Both the position numbers and the translations under genes were made by a program. From Atkinsonella hypoxylon (lineage: Eukaryota; Ascomycota; Sordariomycetes; Hypocreales; Clavicipitaceae), in assembly GCA_000729835.1 (NCBI GenBank), contig JFHB01000020.1:124001-188000 (forward strand): a stretch of 64,000 nucleotides of DNA, written 5' to 3'. Every line of letters begins with the position of its first letter. The first letter of the stretch is position 1. The notes under the pieces are model-generated. The model saw only the letters and a program-made list of their open reading frames with translations, was not told the origin of the DNA and ran no database searches. Of this stretch, positions 31,010 through 42,134 are shown in pieces.

Positions 31010-31659
31010 ATGCCCGGCTACTCCCTCGCCCCTTTCATCCTGCGCCGGCCCTGGCTGGCCAAGATGGTCATGCCCGCTGCCAACTGGTACGCCAATGCCG
31101 CCGGCTACAAGCAGCTCGGCCTAAGGTAAGCCCGTGATTCCCTTGTACGCCCGAGGACCCGCGCCGCAGCACAAATCGAATCGAAAGCCCTGCATGCGGT
31201 GAACAAAAAAAAATTTGCATCACCGGAGAATCAAAGCATAGAAGCGATATCAATTGCCAATAGGTCATTTTGCGTGGCTCGTTGCTGCTACGTCAGACGA
31301 TAGCTGACCTTGGGGTTCTCCTTGCCACGAATCACAGATACGATGATCTCGTCGAGGAAGAGCGCGAAGCCACCCAGATTGCCCTGCAGCGTCTCTCCCC
31401 CAAGGAGTCCTACGACCGAATCTACCGCATTCGCCGCTCCGTCCAGTGCAGTTACCAGCACAAGCTTCTGCCCAAGGACCAGTGGACCAAGTCCGAGGAG
31501 GTACGCCCTAATTCACCCAGCACCGCCGATACAATATCACGTACTCTGCTAACGCGACGACAGGACACACCCTACCTGAGAGAGATCATCAGCCAGGTCG
31601 AGGCCGAGATTGCCGAGAAGCACGCCCTCGACTCCATGTCCATCATCACGCGACACTAA
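31010..31659 (+). CDS. QCR7: Ubiquinol-cytochrome c reductase subunit 7
   Basis: Three exons: 31010-31125, 31338-31500 and 31564-31659, giving 124 residues. It is the 14 kDa matrix-side subunit of complex III that binds cytochrome b early in assembly. Family landmarks are A-G-Y-K-Q-L-G-L-R-Y-D-D-L, R-L-S-P-K-E-S-Y-D-R-I-Y-R-I-R-R, L-P-K-D-Q-W-T-K and T-P-Y-L-R-E-I-I. Frame fixes both junctions (L-R-Y-D-D and S-E-E-D-T-P-Y). The C-rich leader with C-C-A-T-C before the ATG is typical of a highly expressed fungal gene. Confidence 0.95.
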
Positions 31660-32491
31660 GTGGAGAATTATCCTCTAGAGAAAATCGAAAACGGGGCGGA
31701 TACATGGAATGTTGGACGGAGAAACGGGCTGGGACACGTCAAGGACCGGCGTCTGTATCTTGCCTTTCCTGTGCCATGGCGACCCGTAGTGTTATCAGAC
31801 GGACTTGACAGTCTCGTGTACTCTTACCATGTATAGAAGTCTTGTCGACAATACAAGTGTTTACTCGTACCGTGCAACATCGTGTTCGACAAGTCAAAGA
31901 CTTTAACTCTTCTACTAAGTAGTAATATCAGGCATAAAAAAATTTAAAAAAAAAAAAATTCAAAAAACCTCGAAACGCCAAACTGAGGCACGACTATAGA
32001 GAGGCCGGCTCGTGCGGCAAGTTACGCTTGACCTGTTCAAGACACGAAACTCCATCAAGCTCACTGGGGAATGACGAAACTTGTTCAAATGCTTCTCAAC
32101 TGCCACTACGCCATCACCAAGCACCCGCGTTTGCGTGAACCCGTAGACAAGCTGGCACGCCATCTCCCAGACGTTTGCCCCGACTCGCCACGCCACTCAC
32201 AGCAGACTTCGCACCAGCAAGAATAGCCTTCACTTCATCGGTCTGTGTCTGTCCATCTCGAGAACATGGAATCGTATCGAAAACCAGGAGCCCAGTGGGC
32301 CTACGATACATACAATATGAGGTCACTGCATATACCCGCCATTCCTGTGCCCATCCGATATTAGAAACTCAGACAAATGCATAACTTTTGATTTTGTACA
32401 TGTCACTCCGCTTTCCTTCCCTAGCGCGAAATACAAGACCATATGTATTCCCTGCTATTTCCGGACTCCGCACTAACTTCTCCAATCAAAA
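31660..32491. other. Convergent intergenic region QCR7/UBP3
   Basis: 3' regions of two genes. An A-rich tract occurs at 31936-31967. No coding signal. Confidence 0.5.
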
Positions 32492-35279
32492 TTATATGCG
32501 TTGATAAAACAATAGGTAGGCTACCTTATTGTCCTTGATGTTGTCCTTGGCCGGCTTCTTTTCGCCAACGATCTTGGTGGTGCCGTTGACGGGATTATTA
32601 AGTTTCTTATTCCCACTGGTTGAAGTTGTCACCTGCTTCCATCCATCCTCGTCACCTGTGTCCTCATCGTTCATGACACCAAAGCGATTGGTAGAGACAC
32701 CAGAGGCTGGTGAGCTCTCTCTGTGCATGTCCTTGAAGTCTTCTTCTGATCCCGCCTTGGCCACATCATTGGCACGGATTCTGCGGAGGGCAGTATCATC
32801 GATACGAATCCATTCTCGACCATCTTGACGACGAACGTCAACTGTGTAATGACCACCGCTGGCATTCTTTCCATGGTGGTAGACAACGCTGATGAGCTTG
32901 TACCGCGGCATGGGACCGTCGCCGATGTTTTGGCGGCGCTGGCGAGAGAGTGCCTCTCGGGGAATCTCAAGCTCCAAAGGATAGCCAATCTTCTTCCAGA
33001 TCTTGATGGTACCATGTCCTTCTGCGTCAAACTGGAAGCGCTTGAGATGGAGGATGAGAACAGGAGGCAGAGACTCAATAAACACCTGCTTTGTAGCTGT
33101 CACGTCCTTGCCGCGAGGGGAGTTAAAGTCTCCCTGCAAGCGCTCCGGTCGAGTTAGACCTCTGAGAGCATCCACAACATTTCGAATATCTGGTGAGCCA
33201 ATGTCAAGTTGCAGTGGCTGATAGGGCTCAGTAGTGATGGAATCTTTCAGGCCAGGGACACGGAATTCCGACCGCAAGAGGCCCCCGAATATTTTGGTGA
33301 TGGGTGTAGACGAATTGGAACCTGATGATCGAGTAATGGCAGCCTTTTGCTTGCGTCCGACTTCGAGCCAATCCTCTGAAGGCACCAATCCGTTCTGCGC
33401 AGGACGAGCATCAGATGCAAGCTTCTCCTTGTCGCTATTGGCCGATTTATTCATGAGATGAGTGCACTCGTCGTTTAGGGTTTGCAATAAAAAGCCCAAG
33501 AACTCTTCAGCATCTTGCTGATGGCCATGCTAGGAGAATGCTAGTAAGTTATGATGACAACGCTGACTTGACTTGGGTGAGATTCTGTCCACTGCTTACC
33601 TCCATGCTAGCGAATCTCGAGAGCTGTCTGATGGCGTCGTATACAAATTCGGGGGTGAATGGCTCACCATGTCGCTCGAATGTCTCTGGTCTCACGGCAT
33701 GGTAGAGTTGATCAGCGGAACTCGCAGAAGCGAGCACCTTGAACTCTTGCAAGAAGACGACACTGCTCAACGTTAGAATCGACGTGCCCAAGACATGAGA
33801 TTTCAGAACAGCGGATAAACTCACAGTATGTCGACAAGAGGTGTCTCACTCTTGAAACTATGTGCAACTTTCTGTCTGACCTGATCCAGAAAATCATAGA
33901 AAGGTGCACAAAAGACAAGAACTTGCAGTATCTACCACGAATTAATAAGACTTGAATGTATGTAGATGTTGCAGCAGACTATACGAACCGAGTTCATGTA
34001 GCACATATTGCCGGTATTGATGAGACCACGGGGCTCAATCAACAAGGCCCTGCTATTACTGTCTACACAGAAGCTTCGGACCACCTCGGCCAAGGAGGAT
34101 TTATGGGCAACAGAGAAGTTCGAGCCGAGCTCCGTTTTGGAGGCAGCAGAATCGAAATCCGCTGTCTGGCTTGAAGAGACACCATGGACTCCATTGAGAC
34201 GAGAGGTACTTTGAACGGCAGGTGATGAAAACAGCTTGGCCCAACTGCTGGGGGCAACCTTCACGGGTGCAGGAGGTGTGACAGACTCTCCCCCAGCCTC
34301 AGATTCCTGGACATGGGGCTTCTCGAAAGGCTTGGCAGGTGTACCAATCGCATTGTGTCCATTCGTGGTGAATGCAACTTCACTCGAATCTGCCTTCGTT
34401 GCACTAATGGGCTCGAGTTCCGCAGACCTTCCTTTCACGGATTTCAAAGATGAATCCTGAACGATTGACGGGCCTTCCGACGAGATAGTCTGGGCAGTAG
34501 TCTCTACCCAGCGTTGTTCTGCAGTAGTACCAGGTTGTTCGGGGAGGAAAACGGCTGCGCCGCTGGATGCTAAGGGCCTCTTCTTGAGCCTCGACCTGGC
34601 TGTTCTTTTGGGAAACTCTAAATCCGGTCTGGAGAACCAAGGAAGCTAATTCGTATCCAATGTTAGTCAGTTTCGTCTGTTTGGATATGATTATTACTTT
34701 GAGTTCCAAGGGCTAACAACTTACAGGAGGACGGAAGCTCGGCCGCTCTGAAGGGACAGGAGATTCCACAGGTAGTGGTGCTTGTTGAACGAAAACTTCT
34801 TCAGCAGTCTGTGGAGTAGGCGGCGTTGGCGGAGGGGCCATCTGCGAAGAATGTGTTGAAGATGGGGTTTGCGGTGGGAGAGGGGCAGAAGCAGGAGCAG
34901 GAGGAGGCTGATATGGGGTAGTAAGACTTGGAGACTGTTGAGTGTGGCGAGGGTAACTTTGAGGCACACTGACGCCCACCATCGGAGCATATTGATGCAT
35001 AGTTGGCGGTGATCTTGCATAAGTCTGATAGGGCATGTAAGGCTGTGACGGCATGGCACCGTTGGTGTACTGATGCGGCATGCCATAGTATCGCTGAGGC
35101 GCATACGGCACATAGTTGGGGTACATTGATGCCATGGGCTGCTGGTGATACTGGGGCATATATTGAGGTTGTCTCCTTCGAGGACCTCCGGTCCCGGGGC
35201 CATGGCCCATATCGACGTTCTGGATGCTACCAGGTGTTCCTTGCATGTGCTGCCCAGCCGGCAGATGGCGGCTACTCAT
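32492..35279 (-). CDS. UBP3: Ubiquitin carboxyl-terminal hydrolase, UBP3/USP10 type
   Basis: Five exons: 35279-34725, 34645-33989, 33931-33825, 33762-33600 and 33529-32492, giving 839 residues. The family removes ubiquitin from trafficking, ribosome and stress-response substrates, in yeast with the cofactor Bre5. The first 180 residues are Pro/Gln/Tyr-rich, a typical disordered N-terminus. The catalytic Cys box ends exon 2: I-N-T-G-N-M-C-Y-M-N-S (Cys near 400), continuing I-L-Q-V-L-V-F-C-A-P-F-Y-D-F in exon 3. Exon 5 has H-Q-Q-D-A-E-E-F, P-P-V-L-I-L-H-L-K-R-F, and the His box G-K-N-A-S-G-G-H-Y-T-V-D-V near 720, with W-I-R-I-D-D. All four introns keep frame. The donor after exon 2 (GTTCGT) is weak, but the join reproduces the family sequence exactly. 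Confidence 0.92.
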
Positions 35280-37807
35280 CCTGCCGGCTTGGGATGGTGT
35301 TTAGTGTTTTGGGCCGCCCGATGTCGCGACGCCCACATGAACTATTGATTCGAGAACCGATCGCACAGGGTTTCGTAATCCAGAGATTGGAATTCAACCT
35401 GCCTACAAGGCTCGTACAATCGCTTTCGTAATCGTAGGGTATGCGTCGCACCCTGGGCTAAGGTATCGCACCAAGGATGAGCCGGGAGCTCGAAGGGGTG
35501 TGTAGACGCAAAAGGAGCCAGCTGAAGGGACAGCTCGGCCACGAGGAAGGAAAAATGACAAGCACAGGAAGTGCAGGTTCAAAAATGAAAAAAAAAAAAG
35601 ATCAGAAATGAAGATTAGAGAGGCTGGTGAGACTGTCTGGCAGGTTGCCGGTGTGGATGGCGACGAGATAGGGTACGAGATGGGGTACGAAATGGACGAT
35701 GTGGAAGGCGGGCGAGGCAGAACAGGCAGACAAAGTCGAGCGACGGAGCAAAATTTATGGCGTCGATTTTGACGGAAGTGTGATGTGATGTAGTCAGTGC
35801 AGTGATGTACTCCGTAGTGCTCCCTCCTCCCTCCCAACCCCAACTGGTCTGGGTCCGTGACTTCGTGGCCCTCGACTCCGCTCTGGATTGTTCAGCGGCT
35901 GCTATTGGTGGACTATCGCGGCTGCTGTCGCCAAGCTTCGGGGCTTGCTGCTTGCTACTTGCTGCCCGCTGCCCGCGATCCCCAGTTGCTGAACGTCAGT
36001 GTCTGAGGCAGAAATTAGCTTCCGATATGCCCATGCACCACGGGCTGCGACACGGGATCTGATGCGCCATGGCTGCCCAGCATCCCGGTGGCCAGTATTA
36101 CCATGCAGTTACCGTCCAGGGCTTTCGTGGCTTGTGGCTGTAGCTGTGGTTGTGGTTGTGGTTGTGCAAACGTTATGCAGCACTGAGGCACTGAGGCGAC
36201 CATCCGTTGCCTTTATGCTGCAAGTCAACACCACAAAGCAAGCCATGCCAGCTCTTCCCTTTCTGCGCAGCTTGCAGGAAAGCCTTTCACATGTTGCCGC
36301 ATTGTTTTGACGCCCGGTTGATTCTCTCTCTCTCTCTCTTTTTTTTTTTTTTTTTTTTTTTGGGATTCAGAATGCAGCTCAGCTCGTAGTTGCCCTATTT
36401 GCGCAATCCAATACTCGAATGTGGTCGAAGATCGTCCTCCACCCGATCGAAATCGTTACCATTGGGCACCTTGCAAGATTACGCTCGAACCCGACTACAT
36501 TATCTAAGAAGTCCTTCACTAAAGGTGGTTTATGCAAGAAGGTTCCTTGAGGCCACTACGCTTCCCATGGGGAAAACTATTATTGGTTCAACAGGCCATG
36601 CATGGCGGAAACAGAGAGAGGTCTTGCAGCCGGCCAGGCCAATAAGAGACCATTTGAAGTTGCGTATATGCAGTAGGAGTCGTCTGACTTACCAAATCAA
36701 CTGAGGGAGCAGCAAAAAATTACCAGGCTACGGCTCTAAAACAGGCATCAATGTGTTTAGGTTTGTACAGCAATGGTCGCTCTCTATATGTTGCAAACAC
36801 TTCATGGGCGGCAGAGCCCTGATGGGATCAGAATTTCAGTCAAAAATTCCCGCAGCCTTGGACTTTGTAAGTGAACATATCTGATAAGTATACGTCAGTG
36901 AATAGAAGAAGAAAACTTGGTGTAATTGCTAGGTATCACACATGGCTTCTTGCCCATTTTGATCCATATCATCGCGCTTGTTCCGCGCAGTGTCTTTGCA
37001 AGTTCCAATGCAACAGTGCGAGAGCAAAGTCTTTGCCGTTGGCTTTTCCGAAGCAAACCAGACAGTATGCTAGGTATGCTAGGCAATTTGATTTGCTCTC
37101 TTCATTTGTCCAGAGTTCCAGAGTGTGCTGTCATAGAACTGTGGTTTGGACAATAAATGAGGAAGGAGCATGGGATGCGTACCACGAGGCTGCTGGGATG
37201 ACACCAAGGACATAACAGCCCCGCTATTGCATACCAGGCCAGATACGTCAATATTCGTCAAATAAGTACAGCGCGCTATTCATCACCAGGGTCAAGCACC
37301 CAAACACTCCAGAGCCGCGGCAGCTTTGCCCCTGATAGTTACACAACCAGAAGCAATGACGACTGAGGGCAGCATACAGGTTGCGTGTCGGTGCAGGCTC
37401 GGCCAGTTCCTCGTCCAAGAAGACGAATTAGTGGTCACAAGCATGTTCTCTATGTTCCATTGAAATTAGCTGTCAGAATTGCTCACTCGTAGCTCGTCCA
37501 ACCTCTAGCTCTTGACGATGACTATGCAACTACTTAATTCCACTTTCGGCATTCTACTACACACAAAGACGAGACCGGAAGTTGTTTCTATATGAGCTGC
37601 AGCAGGCGTTGCAGGCAAAAAAGTCGCCGAGTTCCGTTTTCCCACCGCAAATGTGATTCCGTTTAGCTAATGCCTATATCCTCAAACTTCCTCGCTGCTA
37701 CAAGTTATACATTCAGTCCATTAATGCGCTTTAAGCTTAGAGGGCAAGAACATAGCTCTTGCGCTGACACTTTGCGTTTTAGCTTTACACGAGCCAAGGA
37801 AGAGCAG
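35280..37807. other. Gene-poor region with poly(T) and TGTGGT repeats
   Basis: 2.5 kb upstream of UBP3. A (TC)n tract followed by 23 T is at 36321-36361 and TGTGGT repeats at 36136-36167. From about 36.7 kb the DNA is AT-rich without a recognisable gene and leads into the relic below. Confidence 0.5.
36321..36361. repeat. (TC)n followed by poly(T)23
   Basis: Simple-sequence tract read directly from the sequence. Confidence 0.9.
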
Positions 37808-38345
37808 TTATGTTCGGGAGTTACATCCTGACATCCGACTTGAGACGGTTGGTGCAGTCAGCCGTGGAATCTCTTCCTTCACCATGGCAAGACAATGCTA
37901 TAATACCCAGGCATTTTGTGAATCGGTGTCTACGTATTGGGTCCAGTCTGCAGTAGTTGCATCCCCGTGGAGAGGCGTGAGATCCTGGCCTCCTTTTCGT
38001 AAAGCCAAAAAAACGAAAGGATACGTCAATCGTAGTCACAACATAAATATAAAACAGGTTGTCCGCCTTGATACATCTCTTGGCTGCGTCTAGAGCCTGC
38101 TCTTCAACTTGTATTAGGCTGCCACCAGGTCGCTTACACTCTACCCAGAGCAAAAGTAGCCATAGTGTAATGATACGTGCTATATCGTTTTACAACAACA
38201 TCGACTCGTCTTTGAGAGCCATTCGGTGACACCTCCGAAGTCACGGAGTACGTCTGCGTGTCGGCGAATTCTTGTTTTGAGATAGTGCTGCCAAAAACTC
38301 CGATGACTTGTATTCAATGTTGGCTGCAGCGGCGTCGTCCCTAGG
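37808..38345 (-). pseudogene. Decayed gene with PD-(D/E)xK-like core
   Basis: Read leftward on the minus strand, family-like protein sequence passes through three frames. Near 38265-38165 it reads T-Y-S-V-T-S-E-V-S-P-N-G-S and R-V-D-V-V-V-K-R-Y. A frameshift leads to L-L-W-V-E-C-K-R-P-G-G, V-E-E-Q-A-L-D-A-A-K-R-C-I and V-S-F-R-F-F (38153 downward). A further shift near 37975 gives L-H-G-D-A-T and W-T-Q-Y-V-D-T-D-S, interrupted by TAG before V-K-E-E-I-P. The V-D-V plus E-C-K arrangement resembles a PD-(D/E)xK nuclease core. I recall related unnamed proteins in other fungi, often multicopy; no function is assigned. At least two frameshifts and one stop mean it cannot make the full protein. Confidence 0.6.
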
Positions 38346-38874
38346 AGGCCTAGCCGAACAGATATCTGTTTACACTTGTCGTTTGCCGCGCACCACCTAG
38401 CCCTATACTATTTCCCACATCGGTTTGTCTTGACAGGCCTAGGGCTGTTGCCCAAGTAGCTTTAGTAGCTACGGAAATGAAAGGGTCAGGAGAAGAAGAG
38501 GCACGTTGCATACGAAGCTCATTGGTGCAAGCAATATAGAGATCTGTGATGTGGAGAGTTGTGATTTTAAAAATTTTTGCCATGTGGCAGCGGCTAGCCA
38601 AGCGAGCTAATGTGCGACCGTAGTCGTGCCAATGTTGTTTGGACAGAGAATGCTAGTACTGTGTAAGTGATAGCCACTACTATGAATATCCTTAGTACAG
38701 TCTAGACAGAGATAATTTCTATATTTTAGTAATTGCAAGACACGCTAGATTGTGCAACAGCACTGCAATAATCATTCTGCCTAACATTCCTGTACTGTTA
38801 CGGAGCTATCACCAGGATCCAGGTTCGCGAGCATGGACACCTAGCTGTCCCATCAGATTTCTTTCCCGCCAAGG
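38346..38874. other. Intergenic, possibly the 5' part of the relic
   Basis: A minus ORF (38601-38350) abuts the relic but I recognise nothing in it. The rest is AT-rich. Confidence 0.4.
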
Positions 38875-40971
38875 TTATTCGTCCATGAATTTCCACCGTC
38901 CATCTGGTCTCAATGCCTCGCGATATCGTTCCGCAATGGCTTGCTCAGTTCTTTTTGCTGCTTCCCTTCTATCAGCCTCCAGCTGCTGAGTGTCAGGAAA
39001 ATCGGCGTCCCAGAATCCGGGAGGACTCTGCATGCGGGAGAATCTATGCCTGTGCTTGCCATATTTATTTGCTAGCTCTTGGGTTTTCGCCTCGATCCAC
39101 AACGCCAGCCTTTCCTCTCGGTTCATGGTTGCGAGTCGGTAGGAGGAGTCGCCCAGGTAATTCTCTAGTAGTTTCTGCTCCTCTTGTCGCTGAGCTGAAG
39201 TAAGTGGTGGATCAGGTCGTTGTGAGATCGCTAGAGCTCTGAAGTATTTCCCGCAGCAATGCATTTCAACACATCCAGGCAAACATGCTCTCTCCGACTT
39301 GTCCCTGACCACATCCGAGAAAGCAAAGTCGTGGCCCTCATTTGCGGAGGGGTTGATCTTGAAATCACTCAGTGAAAGGTCTGAAACCGGTCTCGTGCGT
39401 AGCATCCCAGATGGTCGGCTTAGAGCTGACTGCGTGCCTATGGGACGATCAGCACGGCGTCTAAGCTCACTAATACTGTCAGTCGTGACGGACAGCGGCA
39501 GTGACGAAATTGGTCTCTTGCTTCGAGTATCTTCGCTGCCGAATGGAAGATGCCGACGTCCCGGCACGTGGTGGACTGGTCTCTGCGCAGGAGTCGTTGG
39601 CTGTGTACTTCTAGGCGTCGCCGCTTCTATAATGTCTGCATCTTGGATTCCTCCATCAAGGAGGGCATCCAGTCTGCTCTGAGCGGACTTCGTGCTCGAG
39701 ACTCTGGATTTCCGGACCGATGTCGCTGGTGCATCAGGAACGTGATCCTCAGAGAGTTGCGCAATGCCCATGAGAAGCTGACGTCTTCGATCCTTCCTAT
39801 CCTTATTCCCTGCATCAGACGGGACAAGTGGGACGTTGCCATCAAGAGGCATTAAAGCGGAATTTTGACGCGCCAACCTTGCGGAATGCGGATGTTTTGG
39901 CGCATAGCTGTGGACAAGGGTAGAAACTCCAGGCTTAAATCGAGTCATATTTTCTGTTCGTGGCTCGGTCCTGTCCAATAGTTGACGCTTCCTGGGTGTT
40001 TGCAATTTCTGGGTTATGTCATTCAAATCGAGACTCTCCTGTGTGTGCTGTTTTGCTGCATTTATTGACAAAATCGGGCTGGAACTGCCATTCGGCTCCG
40101 TTTTGATGAGCGGTTTAACGACATCATCAATCTCGTCAAGAGCGCGCTTCCTTTTCCTAACCTCGCGTTCTGATACTACCTCTGGGACATCAGAAGATGG
40201 CTCGTTCTTCACTATCGTTTTGTCATCATCGGTGTGCTGTGGACTAGTTAAGGGAAGCTCGGACAATGCGTCAGAAGCTTGTCCTTGTGTGGTTTGTGAG
40301 CTCCTTGTTGCGGCAAGTGGCATCTCTGCGTTAGGAACAGTTGTCGGAGGTAGTGCTGGTAATTCCGGCTCGCCTTCTGTTGGCATATACTCTGACGTAA
40401 AGCTAAGTCCAGGGTCGAGAACTTTATCCTCGGCCTCCATTAATGCGGTAGAGGGTAGTTCGATGTGAGGCGCTTGCTGATCCAGGATTTGGATGCCGTA
40501 TTGGATTTCTGCCGCTCTTAATTTGGTCTCAAGATACTGTGCACGCTGAGCCCACTGGTTTTTCTCAACCTTTCTTCTCTGCAAAGCATCTTTCGCTGTT
40601 TTGAAATTCGCAGAGAGGGCATGATATCTGCGCAAGATCTTGGAACAATCACCCTTGCAGCCTAGGCTAGCGCCAGGTGTCAAGACGTTCGAAGTAGTTG
40701 AATTTGCTGCAAGAGAAAGCAGAGTGGTTGGTCGGGAAGCCGCATTCTCATCGGAAATCTCATTCGTTTCAACTGCGCTTTTCAGCGAAGACTGCATGTG
40801 CGCAAGCTGCTCCCGTAAGGCCTCATTTTCTGCCTCCAACTTTGCCAGCCTTGTTTCATCAAGTCTGGTATCAGCGTGCTCATCTGACAGACTTTCTTCA
40901 ATCTGGTCGCATACACCAGATAAAGCTTCAAACAAAGCCTTCCGAGCTTTTTGGAATCGGGCAGAAGCCAT
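38875..40971 (-). CDS. SAE2: DNA end-resection factor Sae2/CtIP/Ctp1
   Basis: Single exon, 698 residues. The protein activates Mre11-Rad50-Xrs2/Nbs1 endonuclease to start resection of double-strand breaks. The N-terminus has a coiled coil (about 45-65, L-E-A-E-N-E-A-L-R-E-Q-L) for oligomerisation. A conserved C-K-G-D-C-S-K-I-L-R-R-Y-H block (near 107) leads into a second coiled coil. The long middle is disordered and rich in Ser/Thr-Pro. The conserved SAE2 C-terminal domain (about 560-690) has C-L-P-G-C-V-E-M-H-C-C-G-K-Y-F and the DNA/MRN-binding K-H-R-H-R-F-S-R followed by P-P-G-F-W-D-A-D-F-P. It is much longer than yeast Sae2 (345), as is usual in filamentous fungi. It diverges from the GIS2-like gene. 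Confidence 0.93.
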   Translation of the reverse strand: MASARFQKARKALFEALSGVCDQIEESLSDEHADTRLDETRLAKLEAENEALREQLAHMQSSLKSAVETNEISDENAASRPTTLLSLAANSTTSNVLTPGASLGCKGDCSKILRRYHALSANFKTAKDALQRRKVEKNQWAQRAQYLETKLRAAEIQYGIQILDQQAPHIELPSTALMEAEDKVLDPGLSFTSEYMPTEGEPELPALPPTTVPNAEMPLAATRSSQTTQGQASDALSELPLTSPQHTDDDKTIVKNEPSSDVPEVVSEREVRKRKRALDEIDDVVKPLIKTEPNGSSSPILSINAAKQHTQESLDLNDITQKLQTPRKRQLLDRTEPRTENMTRFKPGVSTLVHSYAPKHPHSARLARQNSALMPLDGNVPLVPSDAGNKDRKDRRRQLLMGIAQLSEDHVPDAPATSVRKSRVSSTKSAQSRLDALLDGGIQDADIIEAATPRSTQPTTPAQRPVHHVPGRRHLPFGSEDTRSKRPISSLPLSVTTDSISELRRRADRPIGTQSALSRPSGMLRTRPVSDLSLSDFKINPSANEGHDFAFSDVVRDKSERACLPGCVEMHCCGKYFRALAISQRPDPPLTSAQRQEEQKLLENYLGDSSYRLATMNREERLALWIEAKTQELANKYGKHRHRFSRMQSPPGFWDADFPDTQQLEADRREAAKRTEQAIAERYREALRPDGRWKFMDE

Positions 40972-42134
40972 CGTGGCGCGTTCTTGTCACCATTGTTTGC
41001 ACATAATGATGGCCGTAGCATGTGAATGATTGTAATCGTCATAAGAACGACACGACGCGTCTCAGCTCTCACCATGCCTGTCGCCGCAGCACGTGACCCA
41101 TCAGGAAGGCTCTTTACGAAAGTATTGCGTTTGTGACGAAGAGGAACGTCAAGTTGGAAACTATGAGATTATCGCAATAACCATTCGGTACGCTGTGCAC
41201 GTATTAAAAATAATTTGCTTGAGAGCCACGTCTGCGAAGCACGGATCGAACCCTAATGCCAGGTAAAACTATTACGGCTAGCTGTTGAGGTGGCGCCCAC
41301 GAACAATCGGGATGTCGGGCAGGGCCGGCACCTGGCAAGTGCTGTGTCAGAAGTTTGACAACTGCTGCCACTGCCAGTTGCACCGTTCCGTGCCTCGACA
41401 TATCCCAAAAACATCAAAATTAAAAAAGGTCGTTGAAGATTTTGAAAGCGTCAACATTCCACCACCCACGTTGGAACCCTCGTCACTAGACGCCTTTTAC
41501 AAATCCAAGCACCTCGCGACGCTGTCCAGAGATTCCAGAATCCAGATACAGTTTTGCACCCCAAAACCCCAACCAATACTGCCTTGCCTGCCACTGCCCC
41601 GCTTTCATTGGCGTAGCATCTATTCGACGCCACCCACTCTCGACCTTGGACACTGGTTTTCGCCGCACAATCTTTTGCTTTCTGGCTCTGCGCCGCTTTG
41701 GTCTCAAACAAACGGCTGGTTTGCTCCTCGCCTGCAACTGTGCTGAATGAAGAACGAGCCCCGCTAAACTATTCTGAACTCCAAAAACTTTTCCATCTCC
41801 AGCCTCGTCAGTACCAATTTCAAATTTGCATACTTTCATATCGCCCTTCAATTACCCTTCATACGATCAATTGACACCGTTTTCTCAATCTCTGGTATAG
41901 GTAGGTAACATCTGTCAAGCATAAGCTGGGGACTTTTTTTGTCCTCCAACGAAAACGCGATAAGCTATCTCTTATTATTCCACCACTGGCCTCTGCTCCC
42001 CACCCACAGAAATTCCATCCTGCTGTGATAGTTTTTGTGATGGCATCGCGTATCCTTAACAGTTGAGTCACTGACCTTAAAACACAAAGGAAGAGAAAAC
42101 AAAAAAATTCATCGCGCGGATATCTTGCCTCGAA
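40972..42134. other. Divergent intergenic region SAE2/GIS2-like
   Basis: 1.2 kb of promoter and leader sequence. ORFs on both strands (41285-41746, 41486-41851) overlap and lack domains. A long leader for the GIS2-like gene, rich in CT and A, is likely in the last 200-400 bp. Confidence 0.5.

Noticed and set aside
41204..41280. Possible tRNA T-arm (GGGTTCGATCC on the minus strand)
   Set aside because: The T-stem does not pair and no acceptor, D or anticodon arms can be folded around it.
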